DNA of 51,859 nucleotides from PUPG01 sp031323845 (GTDB lineage: Bacteria; Bacteroidota; Bacteroidia; Bacteroidales; UBA7960), in contig JAVIYP010000013.1 of assembly GCA_031323845.1 (NCBI GenBank), positions 1 through 51,859 of the forward strand. The letters are read 5' to 3'. This document shows, one piece after another, positions 18,801 through 27,400 of this stretch. The notes under the pieces were generated by a model, which saw only the letters and a list, made by a program, of their open reading frames with translations, did no database searches and was not told the DNA's origin. A program made the translations under genes and the position numbers. The stretch's first letter is position 1; every line of letters starts with the position of its first letter.

Positions 18801-20001
18801 TCTGAATGTAGGCCTTAATGACGACATTGTAGAAAAACTCAGCAGGCAGCCCAACTTTGGATGGACATCCTGGGATTGCTACCGCCGTTTGCTGCAAAGC
18901 TGGGGCATGACCTATGGCATCGAACGCGATGTGTTCGACCAGGTGATGATTGACTTCAAGGAGCGCTACAAGGTTGAACAAAAGGTTATGTTCACCCCCG
19001 GGCAGATGAAGGAAATGGCCTTTGCATACAAGCACATTCTTGCTGAACGTAACATACGCTTTGAGGAGGACCCCTGGTTGCAGCTTGAACAAACCATTAT
19101 CCGTGTATTTGACTCCTGGGATTCTGAAAGGGCCAACGTTTATCGGAACCACCTGCAGATTGCCGATGAATGGGGCACGGCAGTGGTCATACAGCAAATG
19201 GTATTAGGCAATATCGACGACTACTCAGGCACGGGTGTTGTTTTTACGCACAACCCCATGGTGCCAAAGCCTGGTATTTACCTGAACGGTGATTTCACCA
19301 TGTGTAGCCAGGGAGAGGATATTGTTGCAGGACTGGTTCATGCCCTGCCGGTGTCCGTGCTGCAAAAGCAGCTGACCGGGCGCGAAAATCAGCCATCGCT
19401 GGAGGAGTTCATGCCTGACATGTACCGCAGACTTTTCGAGATTGCCCATGATCTTGTTGAAAAGAAAGGCTACAACCATCTTGAAATAGAATTTACGTTT
19501 GAATCAAGAGATCCTTCCGACCTGTATATTTTGCAGATCAGGGACCAGGAGACCCGGAAAACCGAACGCTTGCAGGTGTTTGTAGAGGCCGCCGACCACA
19601 TGCAGCTGCTGGGGCGCGGTATCGGAGGCGGAGGCGGTGCATTGAACGGACGTCTGGCCATTGATATGGATGATATTGTGATGCTCAGGAAAAAATACCC
19701 CAAAGAATCATGCATTTTGTTAAGGCCTGATACGGTTCCGGACGATATTCCTATTATCTTTGAATGCGATGGACTGGTGGCCTCCCGGGGCGGCACCACC
19801 TCACATGCAGCCGTCACAGCAGCCAGTCTTGGAAAGGTGTGCGTGCTGAACTGCCGGCAGCTGCATGTCAACGAAAAGGAAAAAGTATGTCACATCAATG
19901 GAGAACACCTTACACCCGGTGATCAAATCTCTATTGACGGTTTCTCCGGAAACATCTATAAGGGGCATTATAAAACCGATTATACTGAGATCCTGAGATA
20001 A
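15895..20001 (+). CDS. PEP/pyruvate dikinase-like protein with large unknown N-terminal region
   Basis: 1368 residues. Residues 1-860 are mostly helical in appearance and match no domain I recognise. Residues 875-1240 resemble the ATP-grasp domain of pyruvate phosphate dikinase, including SVRSGTAISMPGAMN near 954-970. Residues 1280-1368 are the swivelling phosphohistidine domain, with GGTTSHAA and probable phospho-His1304. The PEP/pyruvate-binding TIM barrel that follows this domain in true dikinases is absent, since the chain ends at the swivel domain. It should bind ATP and form a phosphohistidine, but the acceptor is unknown; a rifampin-phosphotransferase-like or regulatory role is possible. 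It overlaps the hydE stop by one base and is followed by GAPDH. Confidence 0.8.
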   Translation: MANKKFTSGALQVNLEETRTAEINIPDSHKEIIALSKDHWGINKRTFEFFQELHHPYSNYGVVVEEYRKILLGDKWFYQKQEDSGHVFLNLLNIAAELFRMPLKEEELAQLLRSYLEFFGSCEQADEVCSEKLLHHLVEQLNYLLENRPELLVKHADQLKTHLGWAAGHNTVKKELFTVLHKIVRQSLEIWRSTSPAEEWFNKYRHLFSRDYSEVEAAIGAPFFERQHLLLSESKNWSDLCDKVLFYNEIAGHYTQMIDRFEKHIERFYYILFLLYLPGMKARQTQLLYALNKVLRNIRNEVDNDDFSHFLDNIFLLFEELKTSCMATVLDCVLTLGKEVIETKDKKLISYFENKLIVFGFVNPGSVYIQENWQLKTDPNHLKNIRVWLELIMHAPYTFRKLLSALIVNLRLGGIFIFDTDLFQRDITRLLNSDISPLYKQIKQLTRIFPVYFNEIGAEGELRDVTTVMDELSGRQDKLIHFLRKQVHIEGNNTHIELCRKIFRFWYDGEKGPLEEILPPDVSQSLDLQSRWFKGVNQLIHKLCSSRHCLPDDLLLMTDPAFAKLVEDTEHNNEDDKTRLTLLFKLYALLREKYSFDIADLTVHLKRYRFFTDDEVQSLQHLLAERPDEALVLIFDYIERLNQVIFDPEHSEGWESIYHKRHIAFGIPSMYGQYREDKFEALGLIFRLERQAARLMEDKVFSLKAEYVTARSLRTSFDILSLFRRGLELDGVSSQGFEANLKMLKYGLTSESFSLAQFINLFQFLAKNVKEITNTYFFGFYDQPLRVIIPRIFFQDKELSEKEKNQLITRHSETFYREIMSASFLIQQLDSYISRMVHTLQNMVDNFPLAIIRDIMSYNRDLVISPLYEESPEIDNQIFLGSKAYFQKKLYMQHFPVPPGFVLSTEVFRRRRAIMANASLKQEVFDLVFQNIKRLEEMTGRIYGGTPNPLLLSVRSGTAISMPGAMNTFLNVGLNDDIVEKLSRQPNFGWTSWDCYRRLLQSWGMTYGIERDVFDQVMIDFKERYKVEQKVMFTPGQMKEMAFAYKHILAERNIRFEEDPWLQLEQTIIRVFDSWDSERANVYRNHLQIADEWGTAVVIQQMVLGNIDDYSGTGVVFTHNPMVPKPGIYLNGDFTMCSQGEDIVAGLVHALPVSVLQKQLTGRENQPSLEEFMPDMYRRLFEIAHDLVEKKGYNHLEIEFTFESRDPSDLYILQIRDQETRKTERLQVFVEAADHMQLLGRGIGGGGGALNGRLAIDMDDIVMLRKKYPKESCILLRPDTVPDDIPIIFECDGLVASRGGTTSHAAVTAASLGKVCVLNCRQLHVNEKEKVCHINGEHLTPGDQISIDGFSGNIYKGHYKTDYTEILR

Positions 20002-20033
20002 AACGTTATTTATTGACAGTAACTGCGTAAGCT

Positions 20034-21281
20034 ATGACAAACAAAAACGAAAACAGGCTGCTTGGCATTAACGGTCTCGGCCGGATAGGAAAACTGGTAC
20101 TGTGGAACGAAATGATCCATCGCCGGTTCGATGGTGCCGTCATCAATGTTGGACGTGAAGTGGGGTCTTCGCTCAAAGACCTGGTACACCTGATGGAAAC
20201 GGATTCCACTTACGGTAATGTTTCGCATTTTATCTACGGCCTGGCCACCCCGGCAAAACATTTTGAGATCCTTGATGAAGCGGAGGGCCTTCTTGGCTTT
20301 GACGGTTTCCGGATAAAGATTCTGCGTAATCATCGAAACCCTGCGCAGATTGAATGGCGGGAAAATAACGTCAGGCTGGTGGTTGACTGTACGGGTAAGT
20401 TTACCGATCCGACGGCTCCGGCTGAAAAGGAGGGAGGAAGCCTTCGCGGGCACCTGGAGGCCGGTGCGGAACTGGTAGTGCTCAGCGCTCCTTTCAAAAT
20501 CAAGGATAAAGCTAAAAAGATGCCCGACGACAGCATTATGATGGTTTATGGCATCAACCATCTTGACCTGAAGCCGGGCAAACACCGCCTGGTATCGGCT
20601 GCCAGCTGTACAACCACCGGACTTGCGCATATGCTGCAACCTCTTCTTCAGAAAGAAGAAACATCACAAATACTGACAGCTTCGATGTCAACCATACACG
20701 CAGCCACCAATACGCAGAATGTCCTGGATGCCGTTCCCAAGGCTGCAGCCACCGACCTCAGAAAAAACAGATCGGTGTTTAACAACATCATCCTGTCAAC
20801 GACCGGCGCGGCCAAAGCGCTCGAAAAGATCATGCCGCAAATAGAAGAAATTGGGTTTATGGCCGACTCGGTGCGCATCCCCACCAATACGGTGTCATTG
20901 ATCATCCTGAACGTCACCTTCAACACCCGGATGAATGAAAAAGGCGAGCCTCTTATCAACAAAGCTTTTCTGGATACCCTTTACAGGGAAGCTGCGCAAG
21001 GGCCCCAAAAAGGGCTGCTTGTGTTCAGTGAACGGCAAAACGTGTCGGCCGACCTTATCGGTCTGCCTGCAGCCGTTGTCATAGAGGGCCACGAAACGCA
21101 TACGCGCACGGGCTTCATCAGCCTGACGGAAGCCATGATGGCCAGCCTGGGCATCAACGCCGGAAAAGACCTGCACCTGCCGGTCACCCATGCCAAAATT
21201 TTCGGATGGTATGATAACGAATACGGCAGTTATGCCACCAGCCTCGGAACCTTGATTAAGTATCTCGATAATAATTTATAG
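20034..21281 (+). CDS. gap: Glyceraldehyde-3-phosphate dehydrogenase, long form
   Basis: 415 residues, longer than the roughly 335 of the standard glycolytic enzyme. The Rossmann motif is INGLGRIGK. The catalytic cysteine lies in SAASCTTTGLAH, where the usual form is ASCTTNCLAP. The paired histidine is in STIHAATNTQ. STTGAAKAL and WYDNEYGSYATS at the C-terminus are typical of the family. It oxidises glyceraldehyde-3-phosphate to 1,3-bisphosphoglycerate or works in reverse. The Asn-to-Thr change after the active Cys and the longer N-terminal half mark a divergent subgroup. Cofactor preference is not clear from sequence. It follows the dikinase-like gene by 32 nt and precedes the flavodiiron gene by 3 nt, so it is probably in the same operon. 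Confidence 0.88.
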   Translation: MTNKNENRLLGINGLGRIGKLVLWNEMIHRRFDGAVINVGREVGSSLKDLVHLMETDSTYGNVSHFIYGLATPAKHFEILDEAEGLLGFDGFRIKILRNHRNPAQIEWRENNVRLVVDCTGKFTDPTAPAEKEGGSLRGHLEAGAELVVLSAPFKIKDKAKKMPDDSIMMVYGINHLDLKPGKHRLVSAASCTTTGLAHMLQPLLQKEETSQILTASMSTIHAATNTQNVLDAVPKAAATDLRKNRSVFNNIILSTTGAAKALEKIMPQIEEIGFMADSVRIPTNTVSLIILNVTFNTRMNEKGEPLINKAFLDTLYREAAQGPQKGLLVFSERQNVSADLIGLPAAVVIEGHETHTRTGFISLTEAMMASLGINAGKDLHLPVTHAKIFGWYDNEYGSYATSLGTLIKYLDNNL

Positions 21282-21284
21282 TTA

Positions 21285-22520
21285 ATGCCTGTTATGAAAA
21301 ACCTGAAAGACATAAGAAGACCTGATCATGAAGTACTTGACATCAATGATGATGTAAAATGGGTGGGAGTGATTGATTATGACATAGTTACTTTTGATGT
21401 TGTTATGGAAACCGAATTCGGGACCACCTACAATTCATATTTCATCAATGCCGAAAAGAAAACACTGATAGAAACCACCAAGGAAAAATTCCTCGACACC
21501 TATCTTGATAAGATCAGGCAAGTTACTGATCCTGCTGACATACAATATATTATCCTGAATCATACGGAACCTGACCACAGCGGCAACCTTGCTCATTTAC
21601 TGGCTTTGGCACCTGAGGCTACGGTGGTTGGAAGCCGTCTGGCCATCAATTACCTTAAAGATTTTCTGGGCCGTGATTTCAGGCATTTGATTGCCAAAGA
21701 CGGAGACACCCTTGACCTTGGCAATAAAACCCTGCGCTTCATTGCTGCACCCAATCTGCACTGGCCCGACAGCATGTACACCTATCTTGAAGAGGACCGG
21801 CTGTTGTTTACCTGTGATTCGTTCGGTTGTCATTATGCACATCCCGACATGTACGACGACAGGGTGGGGGACTTCAGTGAGGCGTTTAAGTATTATTTTG
21901 ATGTGATCCTCAAACCTTTCAGCAAGTTTATGCTGAAGGCCATAGATAAGATCAGGCCCCTGGAGATCAATGCAGTGCTCACGGGTCACGGGCCGCTGCT
22001 TATGAAAGACTGGCAAAAATGGGTGGACCTCTCGGAGCAATATGCCAGGGATGCCCTGCAAACACCACAGAAGAACTATGTCTTCATTCCTTATGTGTCG
22101 GCCTATCACAATACCGGTAAAATGGCCGGTGCCATCCGCGATGGCATACAGAGCGTGGGTGATTTTGAGGTAGAAGTGGCTGATATAGAGACGATGTCGG
22201 TGGGCGATATGGACGAGAAGGTAGCCCGAAGCAGTGCCCTTATTGTTGGGTGCCCGACCATCAATCAAAACATACTGCTGCCGGTTTATAAGCTTTTTGC
22301 CGTCATCAGCCCGATACGCGACAACAGGAAACTGGCCGGAGCCTTTGGCTCCTATGGGTGGAGCGGTGAGGCGTCAAAACTGATCAACGCCACACTGAGT
22401 AATCTCAAACTCAATGTGCAGGGAGATGGTGTTTTTGTAAAATTCACCCCTCATGAAAATGAGTACGACATGTGTTTTCGCTATGGTCAGGGCATAGGAG
22501 AAAAACTCGCTGAACAATAA
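21285..22520 (+). CDS. Flavodiiron protein (FprA-type A flavoprotein)
   Basis: 411 residues. The N-terminal metallo-beta-lactamase-like domain has all diiron ligands: H93-x-E95-x-D97-H98, H159 in NLHWPDS, D178 in TCDSFGCHY and H235 in TGHGPLL. The C-terminal flavodoxin-like domain (about 255-411) starts at VFIPYVSAYHNTGKMA and includes FGSYGWSGEA. Such proteins reduce oxygen to water or nitric oxide to nitrous oxide, protecting anaerobes and oxygen-sensitive enzymes such as FeFe-hydrogenase. No rubredoxin domain is attached. The stop overlaps the next gene by one base (TAATG). Confidence 0.95.
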   Translation: MPVMKNLKDIRRPDHEVLDINDDVKWVGVIDYDIVTFDVVMETEFGTTYNSYFINAEKKTLIETTKEKFLDTYLDKIRQVTDPADIQYIILNHTEPDHSGNLAHLLALAPEATVVGSRLAINYLKDFLGRDFRHLIAKDGDTLDLGNKTLRFIAAPNLHWPDSMYTYLEEDRLLFTCDSFGCHYAHPDMYDDRVGDFSEAFKYYFDVILKPFSKFMLKAIDKIRPLEINAVLTGHGPLLMKDWQKWVDLSEQYARDALQTPQKNYVFIPYVSAYHNTGKMAGAIRDGIQSVGDFEVEVADIETMSVGDMDEKVARSSALIVGCPTINQNILLPVYKLFAVISPIRDNRKLAGAFGSYGWSGEASKLINATLSNLKLNVQGDGVFVKFTPHENEYDMCFRYGQGIGEKLAEQ

Positions 22521-23404
22521 TGCCAAAGAAAACCTCAGTTATGGGTTATACCGTCAGGCCTTTTCTTGTGATACTTTTTGTGGTAATGGGAATGCTCGCT
22601 TCATGCACCAGCAGTCTGTATTATGCCAGCCGTTTTGTAGTGGAGGAAACCGAAATACATGTCCTGGTGCTGCCTCCCGGAAGCCTCATCAAAAACTTTT
22701 CGCCCGTACACCCCAATGAACTTGACGAAGACAGCCTCTACACCATTGATGAGGAGAAAATCCGCTTTATCCGCGACGTAAATGACTCGCTGCATATCGC
22801 TGCCTTCATGACTGCCCTGAAGCACCACCTGGAGCGTTTGTATGTTACTGTTTATGATGCTCAGGATATGGATGAATTTTTCAGGCTCGAAAGACCGGCC
22901 TACATCTTCTCCATTGCGCAGATGGAGCTGCTGGAATACCTGCACGAAGAGGTTTTTGTTGCCCGCGATGCCGGAACAACCTTTGTCCGGCGCGAACCCG
23001 TCACGGTACTTGAAAACAGCACCTGGTTTGAATTCATGAAACTGCACGATGCCGGCTTTGGCATGCAGGTGCTCTACAGCGCGCATGTTACCAGCGACTA
23101 TGTTGAAGGACGTTTTGTGAGACAAGCCGACGGAAGGGTGTATTTTGATCCGGAGCGGTATCCGCTTACCGCAGAAGACCTTTCAGACCTGGCAGCATTT
23201 TCAGGGAAACAAAATGCCCAGAATATGTTCAACCACCTGATGAATCTTTACATACAAGAGCGGATGGGCTATGACCCACAGAATTACTATCACTATGATA
23301 TTGATGAGCATGCCATCATTAACCGGGAGCAGCCCGCATTCATAGTCATTAAGTCTACTGCCAACGAGCCGGAGGATGAGCCGCACTCCGACACGGATCA
23401 TTAA
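22520..23404 (+). CDS. Putative lipoprotein of unknown function
   Basis: 294 residues. A lipoprotein signal is visible: a hydrophobic stretch at about 14-26 followed by the lipobox LASC with Cys29. A second ATG at 22541 (residue 8) would give a more usual signal length. The mature part is acidic, with no motif I recognise. It is translationally coupled to the flavodiiron gene through a TAATG overlap. Its stop overlaps the converging tsaD stop by four bases. It is probably anchored in the envelope; function unknown. Confidence 0.75.
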   Translation: MPKKTSVMGYTVRPFLVILFVVMGMLASCTSSLYYASRFVVEETEIHVLVLPPGSLIKNFSPVHPNELDEDSLYTIDEEKIRFIRDVNDSLHIAAFMTALKHHLERLYVTVYDAQDMDEFFRLERPAYIFSIAQMELLEYLHEEVFVARDAGTTFVRREPVTVLENSTWFEFMKLHDAGFGMQVLYSAHVTSDYVEGRFVRQADGRVYFDPERYPLTAEDLSDLAAFSGKQNAQNMFNHLMNLYIQERMGYDPQNYYHYDIDEHAIINREQPAFIVIKSTANEPEDEPHSDTDH

Positions 23405-24417
23405 CTGCCGTAACGGGTAAAGGGGCTGACGCTCTGCGAGGCAAAATCGCCGGCCAGGTATTTGTAATAACCACTGATGGCGATCATTGCTGCATTGTCG
23501 GTGCAGTATTGAAACTTAGGAATGTACACCTCCCAGATCCCCGCCTTCTCCTGTTCCAGGAAAGCCCGGCGAAGCCATGAATTGGCCGAAACACCACCGG
23601 CCATGGCTACGTGTTTGATGCCCAGCTGATCGGCAGCTGCCTGCAGCTTGTGCATCAGAATCTCTACGATGGTAAACTGAATGCTGGCAGATAAATCGTG
23701 AATGTTTTTCTGAATGAAATCAGGATCTTCTTTTAAGCTGTCGCGCAAAAAATACAGTATGGATGTCTTCAGGCCGCTGAAACTGTAGTCGAAACCACCC
23801 ACCCTGGGATGTGGAAACTGAAAGGCTTTCGGGTTTCCTTCCTGTGCAAGTTTATCAATAAGCGGACCTCCCGGATAAGGGAGCCCCATGGTTTTGGCTG
23901 CTTTGTCAAATGCTTCTCCCGCAGCATCATCAATGGTCTGACCGATGATTTGCATGTCATAATGGCTCTTCACCAGTACGATCTGTGTGTGCCCGCCCGA
24001 AACCGTCAGGCACAGAAAAGGGAATGGTGGATGCTTTTCATGGCTTTCATCTTCAATAAAAAGGGCAAGAATGTGCGCATGCATGTGATTCACCGTAATC
24101 AGGGGTATGCCCAGTGCCAGCGCAAACGACTTGGCAAAGGAAGTGCCTACAAGCAACGAGCCAAGAAGCCCGGGACCATTGGTAAAAGCAACCGCATTCA
24201 GTTGATTTTTATGTATCTTTGCAAGAGAAATGGCTTTATCAATAACAGGAATGATATGTTTTTGATGTGCCCTGGAGGCAAGCTCGGGAACAACACCACC
24301 AAAATCTTTATGAACTTCCTGGTTGGCAATGAGATTGGCAAGAATTTTGCGATCTTTGATGATGGCAGCAGAAGTGTCGTCGCAAGATGATTCTATGCCC
24401 AATAAATATATACTCAT
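23401..24417 (-). CDS. tsaD: tRNA N6-adenosine threonylcarbamoyltransferase TsaD
   Basis: 338 residues, full length. TsaD transfers the threonylcarbamoyl group to A37 of ANN-decoding tRNAs, working with TsaB and TsaE. GIESSCDDTSAAI is at the N-terminus. The metal-binding His pair is in NHMHAHILA. The ATPase motifs are SGGHTQ, AGEAFDKAAK and GGVSANSWLRR. It is divergent from tamB, an arrangement frequent in Bacteroidota. Confidence 0.97.
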   Translation of the reverse strand: MSIYLLGIESSCDDTSAAIIKDRKILANLIANQEVHKDFGGVVPELASRAHQKHIIPVIDKAISLAKIHKNQLNAVAFTNGPGLLGSLLVGTSFAKSFALALGIPLITVNHMHAHILALFIEDESHEKHPPFPFLCLTVSGGHTQIVLVKSHYDMQIIGQTIDDAAGEAFDKAAKTMGLPYPGGPLIDKLAQEGNPKAFQFPHPRVGGFDYSFSGLKTSILYFLRDSLKEDPDFIQKNIHDLSASIQFTIVEILMHKLQAAADQLGIKHVAMAGGVSANSWLRRAFLEQEKAGIWEVYIPKFQYCTDNAAMIAISGYYKYLAGDFASQSVSPFTRYGS

Positions 24418-24459
24418 AACGTTATATCAAAAAACCAATAGCTGTTAATTACCGGAGGA

Positions 24460-24467
24460 CAAAAGTA
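24460..24467 (-). promoter_or_regulatory. Candidate -7 box for tsaD
   Basis: TACTTTTG on the minus strand fits TAnnTTTG and lies 42 nt before the tsaD ATG. It overlaps the probable translation start of the divergent tamB gene. Confidence 0.45.
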
Positions 24468-27400
24468 TCAAAAATAAGCGAAACATATTCTTAGTGCTGC
24501 TGCTCATGGTGTTGCTTGTCCCGGTAATGCTGTATGGTTTGTTACATACCCGGGTGCTGCAAACTTGGGTGCTCAACAGGATTACTTCTTATGTCTCAAA
24601 TGAACTCCAAACGGAAATAACGGTCGGAAACCTTGAGTTTAAACCGTTCAGAAGCTTGCTGCTCAGTGAAGTAAATATTAAGGATCAGTCAGATGGCGAT
24701 TTGCTTTTTGTTGATGAAATAGCGGTAGATATCGGCAGGCTTTCACTTCGACATAATGTCCTGTATGTGAAAGAAATACGTCTCGATCAGGCTCTTATTC
24801 GCCTTACCCGTGACGATCCTTACGAAAACTTCAATTTTCGATTTATCTTTGATTACATAGAACAAAACCAGGACAGCAACCGAAGGGCGGGGAAGTGGCA
24901 CCTGTCTTTTGCATCAGTAAGCCTTTCGGACACTGACTTAACGTTCAGGGATGTTTTGGCCCCTAACCGTGATACCGGCCTGAACCCATCTGACATCCAA
25001 TTGAGCAATGTGTACCTGGCTGTGAGTGACATTGTGCTGGCAAACGAGCAGCTGGCTTTCGAACTCGACTATTTCCGTGCAAAAGAAAGCCGGGGTTTTG
25101 TGGTTAATCATCTCTCGACCAGTGCGAAATTCTCGCTCCACGAAGGAACACTTTCCAACTTCCTGCTGCGCACCCGTGATTCAGAACTTATGCTCAACAG
25201 TGCGTTCGAATACAGATCAGACACCACTAAGGGTTTCTCCCTGGATGATCTGTACTTCAAGTTAGAGCTTAAACCTTCTACCGTGGCATCTTGTGAGGTG
25301 GGCTACTTCTTGCCGTTTTTGTACGGTGCAGAGGATGTATTGTCCATCAGTGGTGTCATTCAAGGGTCTGCCAACAATTTAGTTGCCAGTAATCTGGATT
25401 TGTCGGCAGGAAAGCATACCCGTGTTTCAGGAGATCTTGCACTGTATGATATCAATGATGTGGAGAAAGCGCGGCTGAATGCCCGGATCACCGAACTCCG
25501 GAGTTCCATTGAAGACATCAGCTCATTCCGCCTGCCTGCTTCGCACATCAGCAATACCCTGGATCTTCCGGGTTATGTTCATAATCTGGGACATATTCAT
25601 TTTACCGGTGACCTTGACGGCTCACTGGATGATTTTACTGCACGAGGCAGCCTGGAGACCGATATCGGAGTGATGAACGGCGATGTGGTTTTTCAAAAAA
25701 CAGGACGTGATACGCTTTATCAATACAAGGGTACCTTACAAGCTTTAGATTTTGACGCCGGCCAATTTTTTGACACGGGTGAATATCTTGGCAAGGTATC
25801 CATGTTTGCCAATCTGTCCGGACAGGGTTTTTTTATGGAAAACCTGGATATCTCCATTGAGGGAAGCATCGCATCGCTAGAATTTATGAACAATAATTAT
25901 TCTAATCTTGCCCTCCGGGGAGGATTTGCGAACAAAACCTTCAACGGCTCTTTCCTGGTTGATGACGCTGACCTGTTTCTCGATTTTAAGGGCACGGTTG
26001 ATTTCAGTGACGAAATTCCTGTCTTTGACTTTCATGCCCTGGTAGATCAGGCTTATCTGAGCAAGATGAACATTTACCAGCGTGATCCTGCGTTTGAGTC
26101 GGTATTGTCAGCCAATATGTTCATCAATGCACAGGCTCTTTCACTGGATGACCTTGAAGGCACCATTACCATCAGGGATATTATTTACGAGGAATATCCT
26201 CTGGACAAACGCTTGCCGGAAGCTGAAATTCTTAGATACTTCACAGACAGTCTTTTTATAAGCAATACGCTATGGGCTGATAATAACAAACACCTGAGAA
26301 TACGCTCGGCCTTTCTGGATACTGACCTTTACGGGCAGATCAACTTTGCGCAGATCGGGCAATCCGCTGCGGGCTTCATAAATCATTTCATGCCTGCCCT
26401 GTTCAACAACAAGCCTCTTGATGAAAGCACGGTAAATGGCCTGCAGGATATTGACTATTCCATCCGGTTTAAAGACACAGAAGAGTTAACGTCAATATTT
26501 TTCCCTGCGGTGAGTGTGGCTCACAACCATGCAGAAATAGAGGCAAGGGCTGCCCATCTCAACTTTGCCGGACGGGAATTTATTGACTGGCATATTGTGG
26601 GAGAACGGGACCAGGATCAATTCGAGATTACAACTTTCGCCAGTAAGCTCGCAATTTCCGATAGCCTGTTTCTTGATCGCTTTGAGGCGCGAACCGTTTT
26701 TTTCTCCGATACGGTGCTGCTCAAAATGCAATGGAACGATCAATCGGAAGACATGCACAACCAGGGCAGGCTGAATGGTGTTGCCCGGTTTTACAGCCCC
26801 GGCAGCCTTGAATTCGTGTTTTTGCCCTCCGAAGCCTACTTCAGAGGAGATCTCTGGCGATTCAACGTTGATAATAAGATCATTATTGATAAAGAAAGGC
26901 TTGAGATTAAACAGCTGGTAGCTTATCACGAAGACCAGTTCATCAGGGCCGATGGAGTGTTCAGTGCCGATGACGCCGACCAGATGTTGTTCTCCTTTGC
27001 CAATTTTGACGTGGCCCTCTCTGCTCATCTTATGAGAACGCAAAATTTTGAGTTCGGAGGCATTATGGACGGCTATATCACCTTAAAAGCCATGTATCAA
27101 CCTCTGAGCATTGGTACCGAGTTGTTCGTTACGGATTTTTCGTTCAACCACGACCGTCTGGGTGATCTTGAAGTGAATAGCCTGTGGGACGCTGAAAAAC
27201 AAGCCTTCGCCGTAGAGACCGTAATCACTGATGTTGATGACTCAGGATTCTTCCATCCTTTAATTGCCACAGGCTATATCCATCCTGCAGGCGGTGATCA
27301 GAATTTTGACCTTGATATTAAACTGGACAATAAAAAAATGTCGGTGTGGGGCCGGTACATGAAGAACTTTGCTCAGAACTTTGACGGCCGGGCCAGTGGC

